From contig CAYQNJ010000026.1 in assembly GCA_964418835.1 (NCBI GenBank), positions 1-15,202 of the forward strand: a stretch of 15,202 bases of DNA. Reading direction: 5' to 3'. Position 1 is the first letter of the stretch; every line of letters starts with the position of its first letter. Shown here in pieces: positions 7,204 to 15,168 of this stretch. Source of the DNA: UBA9076 sp964418835 (GTDB taxonomy: Bacteria > Bacillota_I > Bacilli_A > Erysipelotrichales > Erysipelotrichaceae). Under the pieces are notes generated by a model. It was not told where the DNA came from. It did not search any database and saw only the letters and a program-made list of their open reading frames with translations. The translations under genes were made by a program, and so were the position numbers.

Positions 7204-8331
7204 ATGCGTAAGTTAAAAGTAATGACAATATTAGGTACTAGACCAGAGATAATTAGACTTGCTGAAACAATAAAAGCTTGTGATAAGTATTTTGATCATG
7301 TATTGATACATACTGGTCAAAACTGGGATCCTACATTAAATGATATTTTCTTTGATGAGTTGGAGTTAAGAAAGCCAGATTATTACTTAGAGTGTGTTGG
7401 AAAAGATCTTGGTGAAACAATGGGTAATATTATAGCTAAAAGCTATGATGTAATTATTAAAGAAAATCCTGATGCAGTACTAGTATTAGGTGACACAAAT
7501 AGTGCACTTAGTGCTATTAGTGCTAAAAGATTAAAAAAACCTATCTTTCATATGGAAGCTGGTAATAGATGTTGGGATTGGAATGTGTCTGAAATGATTA
7601 ACAGAAGAATCGTAGATTCTATTAGTGACATAAACTTACCTTACACTGAAAACTCTAGAAGATATTTACTATCTGAAGGAATTGATGGAAAAACAATATT
7701 TGTGACTGGTTCTCCAATGATGGAAGTGTTAAGTAAATACAAAGAAAAAATAGAAAATAGTAAAGTTTTAGAAGAATTAGGGTTAAAAGAAAAACAATTT
7801 ATACTAGTATCTGCACATAGAGAAGAAAATATTGATATAGAAGAAAATTTTATGTCTTTAATGAATGCAATAAATAATGTAGCACAAAGATATGATATGC
7901 CAGTTATTTATTCAACTCATCCTAGAAGTAAAAAGTTTATTGAAAATAGAAATTTTGTATTTGATAAAAGAGTTAGAAACTTAAAACCTTTTGGATTTTT
8001 TGATTACAACAAACTACAAAAGAATGCATATTGTGTATTAAGTGATAGTGGTACATTAAGTGAAGAAAGTGCAATGCTTAAGTTTAATGGTGTTTTAATA
8101 AGAACAAGTACAGAAAGACCAGAAGCATTAGATGCTGGGTCTGTGATCATTGGTGGTATTACTACTGAGTCAATTGAACAATCAATAGATATATCAGTAT
8201 CAATGGATAACAATAATGAACCTATGGGTATTTCTAATGATTATAAAGATACTAATGTATCAATTAAGGTTGTAAAGATAATTCAAAGCTATACAGATAT
8301 TGTAAATAGGACAGTTTGGAATAAAAAATGA
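7204..8331 (+). CDS. fnlC: UDP-N-acetyl-hexosamine 2-epimerase (FnlC/CapG/WbjD, WecB-related), final step to UDP-L-FucNAc
   Basis: 375 residues in the non-hydrolysing UDP-GlcNAc 2-epimerase superfamily (GT-B-like fold). Visible motifs are GTRPEIIRLAE (11-21), HTGQNWD (36-42), LGDTNSA (95-101, with D97), HMEAGNRCWD (116-125, with E118), SEMINRR (129-135, with E130), GSPM (169-172), SAHREEN (203-209, with H205) and SDSGTLSEE (280-288). The Arg at 18, where WecB has Lys, and the HMEAGNRC form fit FnlC/CapG better than WecB. Expected reaction: inversion of C2 of the FnlB product to give UDP-L-FucNAc. A strong AAGGAGA site overlaps the fnlB stop, 5 nt before ATG 7204. Its last four bases (ATGA) overlap the start of the next glycosyltransferase gene. 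Confidence 0.94.
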   Translation: MRKLKVMTILGTRPEIIRLAETIKACDKYFDHVLIHTGQNWDPTLNDIFFDELELRKPDYYLECVGKDLGETMGNIIAKSYDVIIKENPDAVLVLGDTNSALSAISAKRLKKPIFHMEAGNRCWDWNVSEMINRRIVDSISDINLPYTENSRRYLLSEGIDGKTIFVTGSPMMEVLSKYKEKIENSKVLEELGLKEKQFILVSAHREENIDIEENFMSLMNAINNVAQRYDMPVIYSTHPRSKKFIENRNFVFDKRVRNLKPFGFFDYNKLQKNAYCVLSDSGTLSEESAMLKFNGVLIRTSTERPEALDAGSVIIGGITTESIEQSIDISVSMDNNNEPMGISNDYKDTNVSIKVVKIIQSYTDIVNRTVWNKK

Positions 8332-9515
8332 GAGTACTTCAAATCAACTCTGTTTATGAATATGGTAGTACAGGAAGAATAGTTGAATCCATTCATAACT
8401 CCTGTAAAAACAATAGCATAGAATCCTATGTTATTTTCGCAAGGGAAGGTGCTATTAATAGTTCAAAAAAAGAAGTTGATATTAATGAAAATATCATTAG
8501 AATTTATAATGATTTAGAATTTAAAGAACATGTAATTAAAGGTGTTTTCTTTGATAAACATGGCTTATACAGTGATAAAAGCACATATAAAATCATAGAG
8601 AAAATTAAAGAAATTAATCCAGATATTATTCACTTACATAATATTCATGGGTTTTATTTAAATTATGAAATCTTATTTAAATATTTAAAAGAATCAAAAA
8701 AGAAAATAATATGGACATTACATGATTGTTGGAGTTTTACAGGATTTTGTTCACACTATGAATATAATAATTGTTTTAATTGGAAGACTGGATGTTTAGA
8801 TTGCAAATATAGAAATGTTTATCCTTATAGAATATTAAGTAATTCAATAGATAACTTTCAAAGAAAACAAGAATCTTTTTTAATAGATAATCTAATATTA
8901 GTAACTCCATCATATTGGTTAAAAAATCAAGTATCGCAATCTTTTTTGAAAAACATTGAGTGTAGAGTTATCAATAATAGCTTATCTTCAAATAAATTTA
9001 AATATAAACAAACTAATATTCTTGAAAGATATAATATAGATAACAAAAAAATTATTTTAGCAGTTTCTAATATTTGGACTAAACAAAAAGGATTTGATGA
9101 ATATATTAAATTATCGAAATTAATAAATGATGATTGGAAAATTGTAATGATAGGACTTTCAAAAAAACAAATTAAAAGTCTTCCAGACAATATCTTAGGA
9201 ATAGAAAGAACATCTAATATTGATGAGTTGATAGAATGGTATAGTGCATCAACTGTATTTATTAACTTTACATTAGAAGAGACTTTTTCATTAGTAAATA
9301 TTGAAGCACAAGCATGTGGATTACCTGTAATTACTTATAATACAGGAGGTAGTCCAGAAACGATTATTGATAAAGAAAATATTGTTGAAAAATATGATTT
9401 AGATAAAGTAATAGAACTATTAAATACAAAGTCTTTTGAAAAAAAGGATTTTATAGTTAAAAACAATATGTTTGAAGAATATATTAATTTATATAAAGAG
9501 GTATGTAATGCTTAA
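8328..9515 (+). CDS. GT4-family glycosyltransferase (GT-B fold)
   Basis: 395 residues, starting in a 4-nt ATGA overlap with fnlC. The N-terminal domain opens with VLQINSVYEYGSTGRIVE (3-20), a glycine-containing donor or acceptor loop of GT4 enzymes. It contains LHNIHGFYLN (103-112) and a Cys-rich segment at 131-160 (LHDCWSFTGFC and onward) with five Cys in C-x6-C-x7-C-x6-C-x2-C spacing. The C-terminal domain has AVSNIWTKQKGFDEY (245-259) for nucleotide-sugar phosphate binding and the EX7E pair E318/E326 followed by ACGLPVI. It is cytoplasmic or membrane-peripheral, with no transmembrane helix. Directly after fnlC, it occupies the place taken by the presumed FucNAc transferase (WbuB) in enterobacterial fnl clusters, so it may add L-FucNAc to the lipid carrier. 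The sequence cannot prove the sugar. Confidence 0.9.
   Translation: MRVLQINSVYEYGSTGRIVESIHNSCKNNSIESYVIFAREGAINSSKKEVDINENIIRIYNDLEFKEHVIKGVFFDKHGLYSDKSTYKIIEKIKEINPDIIHLHNIHGFYLNYEILFKYLKESKKKIIWTLHDCWSFTGFCSHYEYNNCFNWKTGCLDCKYRNVYPYRILSNSIDNFQRKQESFLIDNLILVTPSYWLKNQVSQSFLKNIECRVINNSLSSNKFKYKQTNILERYNIDNKKIILAVSNIWTKQKGFDEYIKLSKLINDDWKIVMIGLSKKQIKSLPDNILGIERTSNIDELIEWYSASTVFINFTLEETFSLVNIEAQACGLPVITYNTGGSPETIIDKENIVEKYDLDKVIELLNTKSFEKKDFIVKNNMFEEYINLYKEVCNA
9498..9501 (+). promoter_or_regulatory. Ribosome binding site that selects the start of the second GT4 gene
   Basis: GAGG lies 6 nt before ATG 9508. An in-frame upstream ATG at 9472 has no such site, and its 12 extra residues (MKNILIYIKRYV) are not part of the usual GT4 N-terminus. 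Confidence 0.7.
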
Positions 9516-10590
9516 AGTATGTTGGATATCAAATATACCATCTCCTTATAAAGTTAAATTAATGAACATGATAAGTGAAGATGTGGAATTGTATGTACTT
9601 TTTGAACAAAAATCTGTTTCAGATAGGGATAAAAGTTGGTTTTTATATGATTTTAATAATTATTATGTTGAATACTTAGATGAAAATGCTAATGAAAAAA
9701 TAAATAAAGCAAGTGAAGTATGTGATGTATTAATAAATGGAGATTATTCAAATAAATTATGTATAAAAGCAGTAAAGAAATTTAAAAATAAAAATAAGCC
9801 TGTTGTAATGCTTGCGGATGGTGGACTTGCGATTGATAGAGGATTATTAAATCATGCAATTTCTTTTGTTATGAAAAAGAATGATTATTTTATGTCCAGT
9901 GGTAAAGAAGTTAATAAATATTATAATTTCTATGGTATAGATGATAATAAAATATTCAATTATCACTTTTCTTCACTAACTAAACATGATATTGATAAAA
10001 ATAAATCTTTTGATAAATTAAAAATAAAGGATGAATTAGGTATAAAAGAAAATATTATCTTATTTTCAGCTGGCCAACAAATACCAAGAAAAGGATATGA
10101 TATTCTTGCAAAAGCTATGATTAATGTAGATAAGAGCGTTGGATTATATATAGCTGGTGGTAGTCCAGAAGATAATGTTAAAGAGATCATTGAATCCAAT
10201 AAATTAGATAATATCCACTTTGTTGGTTTTAAAGATAGTGATGAACTAAATAAGTACTTTAGTTCTAGTGATATTTTTGTTTTACCCACACGTTATGATA
10301 TTTGGGGATTGGTAATAAATGAAGCAATGTCTTTTGGTTTACCTATAATATCTAGTGATACTTGTATTGCTGCAGTTGAATTTAATAACTTATTTAATAA
10401 TGCATTAATATATAAAAATGAAGATGTTACCGAACTATCTGATTCTATAAACACATTAGTGAATGATTCAAATTTAAGAGATCAATTAGGAAGAAATTCA
10501 TTAGAAGGTATAAAAGATTATACAATTGAACAAACAAAAGATGATTTCATAAATATTTTAAATAATATAATGGAGAAATATTATGGATGA
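9508..10590 (+). CDS. GT4-family glycosyltransferase (GT-B fold)
   Basis: 360 residues from ATG 9508, chosen for its GAGG site and because the protein then begins MLKVCWISNIPSPYKV, the standard opening of this GT4 group. An ATG 12 codons upstream is less likely. C-terminal domain: FSAGQQIPRKGYDIL (186-200, R194/K195 for donor phosphate), YIAGGSP (214-220), and TRYDIWGLVINEAMSFGLP (261-279). In the last, the first acidic residue of the EX7E pair is Asp (D264) and the second is E272; Asp with 'WGLVI' is common in this subgroup. The start overlaps the previous stop by 8 nt (ATGCTTAA) and the end overlaps the next gene by 8 nt, so it is co-translated with its neighbours. Predicted cytoplasmic-face enzyme adding one sugar to the lipid-linked repeat unit. 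Sugar and linkage unknown. Confidence 0.88.
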   Translation: MLKVCWISNIPSPYKVKLMNMISEDVELYVLFEQKSVSDRDKSWFLYDFNNYYVEYLDENANEKINKASEVCDVLINGDYSNKLCIKAVKKFKNKNKPVVMLADGGLAIDRGLLNHAISFVMKKNDYFMSSGKEVNKYYNFYGIDDNKIFNYHFSSLTKHDIDKNKSFDKLKIKDELGIKENIILFSAGQQIPRKGYDILAKAMINVDKSVGLYIAGGSPEDNVKEIIESNKLDNIHFVGFKDSDELNKYFSSSDIFVLPTRYDIWGLVINEAMSFGLPIISSDTCIAAVEFNNLFNNALIYKNEDVTELSDSINTLVNDSNLRDQLGRNSLEGIKDYTIEQTKDDFINILNNIMEKYYG

Positions 10591-11503
10591 AAAGATTAGT
10601 ATAATTGTACCTATATATAATGTTGAAAAATACTTAGGTGAATGCTTAGACTCTTTAATAAACCAAACATATACAAACTTAGAAATGATATTGGTAAATG
10701 ATGGATCTACTGATAATTCATTAGAAATTGCTCAAGAATACTCTTTAAAAGATAGTAGGATAAAGCTATTTTCCAAAACTAATGGTGGGTTATCTGATGC
10801 TAGAAATTTTGGTTTAAAACAAGCAACTGGAGATTACATTGGATTTTTAGATAGTGATGATAAAGTGTTTAATAACATTTATGAAGTATTGTTAAAACTT
10901 ATAAAAGAAAACAATTCAGATATGTCTATGTGCTCATATTTAAGAAGTGATGAAGAGTATGATAAAAATGAAATAATAGTTAATACATTTGAAATAAAAG
11001 ATATATATAATGATATTTTACTAGATAAAATAAATGCTCATGTTTGGGATAAGTTGTTTAAAAAGAATGTTTTTGATGATATTACTTTTCCTTATGGACT
11101 TCATTTTGAAGATCTTGCTATCTTTTATAAATTGGCTTTTAAAATGAAAAAAATAACTATTTCAAATGAGAAACTTTATTGGTATAGGGTAGATAGAAAA
11201 GATAGTATAACCCAAGACAATAAAAATTCATTATTTAATGCTGTATGTATTTCACAGATATATAGAGAAAAAACTGATTTTGCATATTTAAATAATATTG
11301 AAGTGAAAGATCAGGTTTTAAAAATGTCTATTAAATATAATACTGATACTTATAGAAATATAAAAAAAGAAAATAAACATATTGAAGAATTATTAAAAAT
11401 ACAAGATTATATTAATAAATATTATAAAGATATAATGAAAGATAATAAGATAGATATATTAAAGAAACTTTTTACATTTCTAATAAAGCATAGGTTATAC
11501 TAA
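10583..11503 (+). CDS. GT2-family glycosyltransferase (GT-A fold)
   Basis: 306 residues. It opens with ISIIVPIYNVEKYLGECLDS (5-24), followed by VNDGSTDNS (38-46) with D40 for the nucleotide and FLDSDD (88-93), the DxD metal site with D90/D92. Next come W155-DKLFK and HFEDLA (174-179), whose Glu-Asp resembles the catalytic-base region of EpsE/SpsA-like inverting enzymes. About 100 C-terminal residues are Lys-rich and without clear membrane helices. It starts at ATG 10583, 7 nt after a GGAG and 8 nt inside the preceding gene (ATGGATGA). Expected to transfer one sugar in beta configuration during repeat-unit assembly on the cytoplasmic face. Sugar unknown. Confidence 0.9.
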   Translation: MDEKISIIVPIYNVEKYLGECLDSLINQTYTNLEMILVNDGSTDNSLEIAQEYSLKDSRIKLFSKTNGGLSDARNFGLKQATGDYIGFLDSDDKVFNNIYEVLLKLIKENNSDMSMCSYLRSDEEYDKNEIIVNTFEIKDIYNDILLDKINAHVWDKLFKKNVFDDITFPYGLHFEDLAIFYKLAFKMKKITISNEKLYWYRVDRKDSITQDNKNSLFNAVCISQIYREKTDFAYLNNIEVKDQVLKMSIKYNTDTYRNIKKENKHIEELLKIQDYINKYYKDIMKDNKIDILKKLFTFLIKHRLY

Positions 11504-11507
11504 TTGT

Positions 11508-13052
11508 ATGAGAAGTAAAAATTCATTGTTAAATATTATATCAATAATATTAATGCAAGTTTTAGCTCTTATTTTAGGATTTGTGGCTAGAAGGCTTTTT
11601 ATTGATAATTTACCGATAGATTTATTGGGAGTATCAGATTTTTTTAATTCTTTTTTTTATAGTGTTAGCTTAGTCGATATTGGATTTGCATCAATATTAA
11701 TTTATAACTTATACAAACCAATTAATGAAAATGATGAAGAAAGAGTTAAGTGGTTAGTAGGTGCATTTAAAAAGATATATATAATTATTGCTTTAATAAT
11801 AATTGGTATTTCAATTGCGGTTATGCCATTAATTTATTCTGTATTTAAAATTGATTATGATAATAAAACAATAGTTTATATCATATATGTAATTCAATTA
11901 GTTACTTCTGTTTCTAAATATTTCTTTATTCATAAGTCTAATATATTAACCGTCTCCCAACAAAAATGGAAGATAAACTTTATTACTATAGCATTAAATA
12001 TCTTATGGTTTATATTAAAAGCCATATCAATGGTTTATTTTAAAAGTTATATTTTGTACTTGATAGTAATATTGTTAGATGGATTAGTTATAAATTTCAT
12101 TAATATTTATCTTACAGACAAGATGTATCCATATTTAAAGAATTTACCAAGTGTTAGTATAAAAGAAATACTAAATTCAGGAATAATAAAACAAAGTAAG
12201 AATTTCTTGTACCATACATTCTATAACTTTGTTTATTATTCTACTGATAATTATATAATTGCTTATAAAATTGGAACTAAACCATTAGGTTTTATTAATA
12301 ACTATACAATGATAATAACTATTTTTAATGAGTTTATTTCTTCTATTATTACTTCTTTAAGAGACTCATTCGCAAATTTTTTACATACAGAAAATAATAT
12401 ATCAGGTTTATATAATCTTTATAAAATGACAAATATATTTAATTATTTTATGACTTCTATTTCAATAGTAGGTTTATATTCAATGATAGATAAATGGATT
12501 CCTTTATGGTTAAATGAATCATTTGTTATTAGTAGATCAGTATCAACATTGTTAATAATAAATTTAGGAATAGATTTAATATTTAGACCACTAGAAAATA
12601 TTTATACTATTAAGGGATATGTATTTAAGGAAAGATGGCCAATTTTCATATCAGCTATAGTTAATTTAGTAATCTCTTTAGCTTTAGTAGACAAATATGG
12701 ACTATCTGGAGTATTTTTTGGAACTTTTTTAGGGAAAATAGTTTTTTGGTGGGGTAAATTTTATTATGTTACTAATGATGTGTTCTTTGAAGATAAATTT
12801 GAAACATTTTTAGATTTATTAAAATTGTTTATTATATTAATTACTCAAACATTATTAATTAATTATTTTGCGGATATATTATTTCCTGTGATAAGTAGTA
12901 TTGTTTCATTTATAATTAGAGGTGTATTTGTTGTTTTACTTGTTATAATTAGTAATATATTAATATTTATTAGATCACCACAATTTAAAGAATTAATTAC
13001 ATTGCTTATTAATACAATTAAAAACTTTAGAAGGGAAAAAGTAGATGCCTAA
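11508..13052 (+). CDS. wzx: Wzx-type lipid-linked oligosaccharide flippase (PST/MOP superfamily)
   Basis: 514 residues, almost wholly hydrophobic, with some 12-14 predicted helices from about residue 8 to 505. The N-terminal third (LGVSDFFNSFFYSVSLVDIGFASILIYNLYKP, about 40-71, cited as separate segments) matches the Bacillota oligosaccharide-flippase pattern 'LG..gLf.nil..l.laelG...ai.y.LYkP'. These proteins move undecaprenyl-diphosphate repeat units from the inner to the outer leaflet. It starts 4 nt after the preceding stop. The only ribosome-like bases (AGG at 11492-11494) are rather far from ATG 11508, so re-initiation by ribosomes leaving the previous gene is likely. Its last 8 nt overlap the next GT2 gene. 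A Wzx without a Wzy in the window implies that the polymerase is encoded elsewhere. Wzy itself is unlikely here because the start, length and N-terminal motif fit Wzx. Confidence 0.88.
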   Translation: MRSKNSLLNIISIILMQVLALILGFVARRLFIDNLPIDLLGVSDFFNSFFYSVSLVDIGFASILIYNLYKPINENDEERVKWLVGAFKKIYIIIALIIIGISIAVMPLIYSVFKIDYDNKTIVYIIYVIQLVTSVSKYFFIHKSNILTVSQQKWKINFITIALNILWFILKAISMVYFKSYILYLIVILLDGLVINFINIYLTDKMYPYLKNLPSVSIKEILNSGIIKQSKNFLYHTFYNFVYYSTDNYIIAYKIGTKPLGFINNYTMIITIFNEFISSIITSLRDSFANFLHTENNISGLYNLYKMTNIFNYFMTSISIVGLYSMIDKWIPLWLNESFVISRSVSTLLIINLGIDLIFRPLENIYTIKGYVFKERWPIFISAIVNLVISLALVDKYGLSGVFFGTFLGKIVFWWGKFYYVTNDVFFEDKFETFLDLLKLFIILITQTLLINYFADILFPVISSIVSFIIRGVFVVLLVIISNILIFIRSPQFKELITLLINTIKNFRREKVDA

Positions 13053-14103
13053 GATTTCGTTTGTAATACCAATTTATAATGGTGAAAAATTTATACAAAA
13101 ATGTTTAGATTCAATTTTGAAAGAAAAAGAATTTGATTTTGAAGTAATTTTAGTTGATGATGGCTCAACTGATAATACAAAGAATATTATTGAAGATATT
13201 GCATCTAAAGATAATAGGGTTAAAGCATTTAGTGTTTACCATCGTGGTGTTTCTATGTCAAGAAATTACGGATTGAAAGAAGCTAGTGGTGATTACATTA
13301 ATTTTTTAGATATTGATGATTATTTATTAGATAATTATTTTAATATAGTATCAAATAGAATTACATCAAACGATGATTTATATGTTTTTGGATATGATTT
13401 ATTATTCATTGACGAGGGTTATAAAATTTCAGTTGATGCTTTAGATAAATCATATGATAATCAAACTATAGCTGAATCTTTAAAAGATATGTTTGAGCTA
13501 GATTTGTTTAATTTTCCATGGAATAAATTATATAAAAAAGAGATACTTAATGAATTAGCTTTTTCTGATGATTTCTATCAAGGTGAAGATTTGGCTTTTA
13601 ATTGTGAGGTAATGAAAAAATGCAATACTATTACTATGATTAAAGATTGTATGTATGTTTATATAAAAAGAAATATAGAAACTATGACTAGTAAATTTGT
13701 AAAAAACTATAGTCTAGTATTGAAAAATAAGTATGGTGTACTTAAAGATTTATTTGATACTTTAGATCCTCAACACAAATATAACCAAGTATTTGATGAT
13801 TATATGGTAAAAGAATATGAGGTATTTGTAATAAATTTATATAAAACAAATAATTATAAAAAAGAAGTTAGAATAGAATTGATAAAAGAGAATGTATTAA
13901 ATGAAGTAGCTTTAAAGCAAATTAAAGACTCAAAGCCTAATACTTCATATTCTAAGTTGTTTAAAAAGGTCGCAAAGACAAATAATCCTAAATTTATTAA
14001 TACAGTTTATAAAACTTTATATTATTTTAAATCTAATTTTAGTGATAGTTATTTAAAATTAAGAAAAAAGATATATTTAAAGGATGATAAGAGGTCTAGT
14101 TAA
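13045..14103 (+). CDS. GT2-family glycosyltransferase (GT-A fold)
   Basis: 352 residues, starting at ATG 13045 after AAGGGA (8-nt spacer), with an 8-nt overlap with wzx (ATGCCTAA). GT-A motifs: ISFVIPIYNGEKFIQKCLDS (4-23), LVDDGSTDN (36-44) with D39, SRNYGLKEASGDY (72-84) and FLDIDD (88-93) carrying the DxD site. Later there is PWNKLYKKEIL and YQGEDLAFN, the Trp-Asn-Lys and Gly-Glu-Asp pattern of EpsE/CpsJ-like enzymes. The C-terminal third is basic and soluble. It is probably one of the repeat-unit transferases, although its position after wzx leaves open a decorating role. The donor sugar cannot be told. It is followed by a 43-nt gap containing an inverted repeat. Confidence 0.9.
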   Translation: MPKISFVIPIYNGEKFIQKCLDSILKEKEFDFEVILVDDGSTDNTKNIIEDIASKDNRVKAFSVYHRGVSMSRNYGLKEASGDYINFLDIDDYLLDNYFNIVSNRITSNDDLYVFGYDLLFIDEGYKISVDALDKSYDNQTIAESLKDMFELDLFNFPWNKLYKKEILNELAFSDDFYQGEDLAFNCEVMKKCNTITMIKDCMYVYIKRNIETMTSKFVKNYSLVLKNKYGVLKDLFDTLDPQHKYNQVFDDYMVKEYEVFVINLYKTNNYKKEVRIELIKENVLNEVALKQIKDSKPNTSYSKLFKKVAKTNNPKFINTVYKTLYYFKSNFSDSYLKLRKKIYLKDDKRSS

Positions 14104-14132
14104 TATACAATCTTTTTTGTATAATAGTACAA
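14104..14132 (+). promoter_or_regulatory. Inverted-repeat region with TATAAT before the DPM1-like gene; possible internal promoter/operator
   Basis: TATACAA (14104-14110) and TTGTATA (14117-14123) form a perfect 7-bp inverted repeat around TCTTTT. The TTGTA of the second arm can also pair with TACAA at 14128-14132, which abuts the AAGGAGAG ribosome site. A -10-like TATAAT lies at 14120-14125, without a good -35. This could be an internal promoter with an operator, or two alternative weak mRNA hairpins. No T-run follows, so a terminator is not supported. Confidence 0.35.
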
Positions 14133-14146
14133 GGAGAGTCAAATAA

Positions 14147-14815
14147 ATGAAAATATTAGTTATTATTCCTTGTTATAACGAGGAGAAAAATATTCAGATA
14201 TTAGTAGAAAAAGTAAAAAAACTAGATTATGACTATCTAGTTATTAATGATTGTTCTACAGATAGTTCTCCTAGATTACTAGATGAATATAATATAAAGC
14301 ATTTAGACTTAGTAAATAACATAGGACTTGCTGGAGTAACACAAATTGGTTTTAAATATGCTGTAGATTATGGATATGGTGGTGCTATAGTAATCGATGG
14401 TGATGGTCAACATCCTCCTGTATATATAAAAACACTACTTGATAAAGTAGGAGAAGGTTATGATTATGTTGTTGGTAGTAGATTTGTAAATAAACCAAAG
14501 CCTTATACTCTACGAATGATTGGTAGTAGAATTCTTGCTTTAATGATTAAATTAAAAACCGGTAGAACTGTTAGTGATCCAACTAGTGGTATGAGAGCAA
14601 TGGGTGGAGAAGTATTAAAAGATTTTGCTGGTGATATGAATTTTGTGGCAGAACCAGATGCATTATGTCATGTTTTAAAAAGAAATTTTAAATATACTGA
14701 AGTTCAAGTAGATATGGAAGATAGAGTAGGTGGAGTAAGTTACTTTGTAAATCCAATAAGATCTATTAAGTTTATGGCAAGTGTTATAATAAGTATATTG
14801 TTTTTTCAATGGTAG
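14147..14815 (+). CDS. DPM1-like GT2 glycosyltransferase (polyprenyl-phosphate sugar synthase type)
   Basis: 222 residues. Motifs: VIIPCYNEEKNI (5-16), VINDCSTDSS (32-41) with D35, NIGLAGVTQIGFKYA (58-72), and IDGDGQHPP (83-91) with D84/D86. The DGDGQHPP form is characteristic of dolichol-phosphate-mannose synthase relatives, including GtrB/YfdH-type polyprenyl-phosphate glucosyltransferases. SRF (111-113) and SDPTSGMRAM (143-152) complete the family pattern. A single hydrophobic stretch at 206-221 ends the protein. It lacks the two to four C-terminal helices of GtrB. The membrane role may fall to the DUF2304-type protein encoded immediately downstream. It starts at ATG 14147 after AAGGAGAG. 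Likely product: an undecaprenyl-phosphate sugar used by GT-C enzymes outside the membrane (inference). A repeat-unit transferase cannot be excluded. Confidence 0.88.
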   Translation: MKILVIIPCYNEEKNIQILVEKVKKLDYDYLVINDCSTDSSPRLLDEYNIKHLDLVNNIGLAGVTQIGFKYAVDYGYGGAIVIDGDGQHPPVYIKTLLDKVGEGYDYVVGSRFVNKPKPYTLRMIGSRILALMIKLKTGRTVSDPTSGMRAMGGEVLKDFAGDMNFVAEPDALCHVLKRNFKYTEVQVDMEDRVGGVSYFVNPIRSIKFMASVIISILFFQW

Positions 14816-14818
14816 GAG
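14814..14818 (+). promoter_or_regulatory. Ribosome binding site that selects the DUF2304 gene start
   Basis: AGGAG, overlapping the TAG stop of the preceding gene, lies 5 nt before ATG 14824. The alternative in-frame ATG at 14809 has no upstream ribosome site. Confidence 0.7.
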
Positions 14819-14823
14819 CCTTT

Positions 14824-15168
14824 ATGAATAGTTATCAAACAACCTTATTTATAGGAACATTACTTACTATATTATTTATTATAGTATCTGTAATTAAAAC
14901 TAGAATGAATATTAAATACGCTATAGTTTGGATGCTATGGGGTATTATCATGCTTGTTTTAAGTGTTTATCCTGTAATAATAGATGAAGTAAGTGTTATT
15001 TTAGGAATTGCAGTACCTGTAAATACTGTTTTCTTAATTTTTATATTCTTACTATATATAATGAGTTTCTATTTATTTACAAAGGTTTCAAATCTATCAA
15101 ATGAAATAAAAAATTTAACATATCAAATTGCAGTATTAAAAAAGAATATAGAGGAAAAAAATGACTAA
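14824..15168 (+). CDS. DUF2304-type small membrane protein, partner of the upstream GT2
   Basis: 114 residues from ATG 14824. An ATG at 14809 would add five residues but has no ribosome site. Three membrane helices lie at about 5-24, 31-52 and 66-86. R27 and the segment KYAIVWMLWG (31-40), then LSVYP (46-50), LGIAVPVN (60-67) and a C-terminal polar helix (about 86-112, heptad-like, SNEIKNLTYQIAVLKKNIEE) match the DUF2304 family, which typically sits next to DPM1-like GT2 genes. Biochemical function of the family is not known to me. Plausible roles are a membrane anchor for the GT2, whose own C-terminus is short, or a flippase for the polyprenyl-phosphate sugar as proposed for GtrA. Its stop overlaps the next start by 8 nt. 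Confidence 0.8.
   Translation: MNSYQTTLFIGTLLTILFIIVSVIKTRMNIKYAIVWMLWGIIMLVLSVYPVIIDEVSVILGIAVPVNTVFLIFIFLLYIMSFYLFTKVSNLSNEIKNLTYQIAVLKKNIEEKND

Noticed and set aside
5055..8331. Mycoplasma-type genetic code suggested by the very low GC
   Set aside because: TGA serves as the stop of the deacetylase gene (5066-5068) and of fnlC (8329-8331), with the following genes starting properly, so the standard bacterial code applies.
9472..9507. Twelve-residue N-terminal extension of the second GT4
   Set aside because: No ribosome site precedes ATG 9472, while ATG 9508 has GAGG at the right distance and gives the family-typical N-terminus.
14809..14823. Five-residue extension of the DUF2304 protein
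   Set aside because: ATG 14809 lacks a ribosome site, whereas AGGAG precisely precedes ATG 14824.
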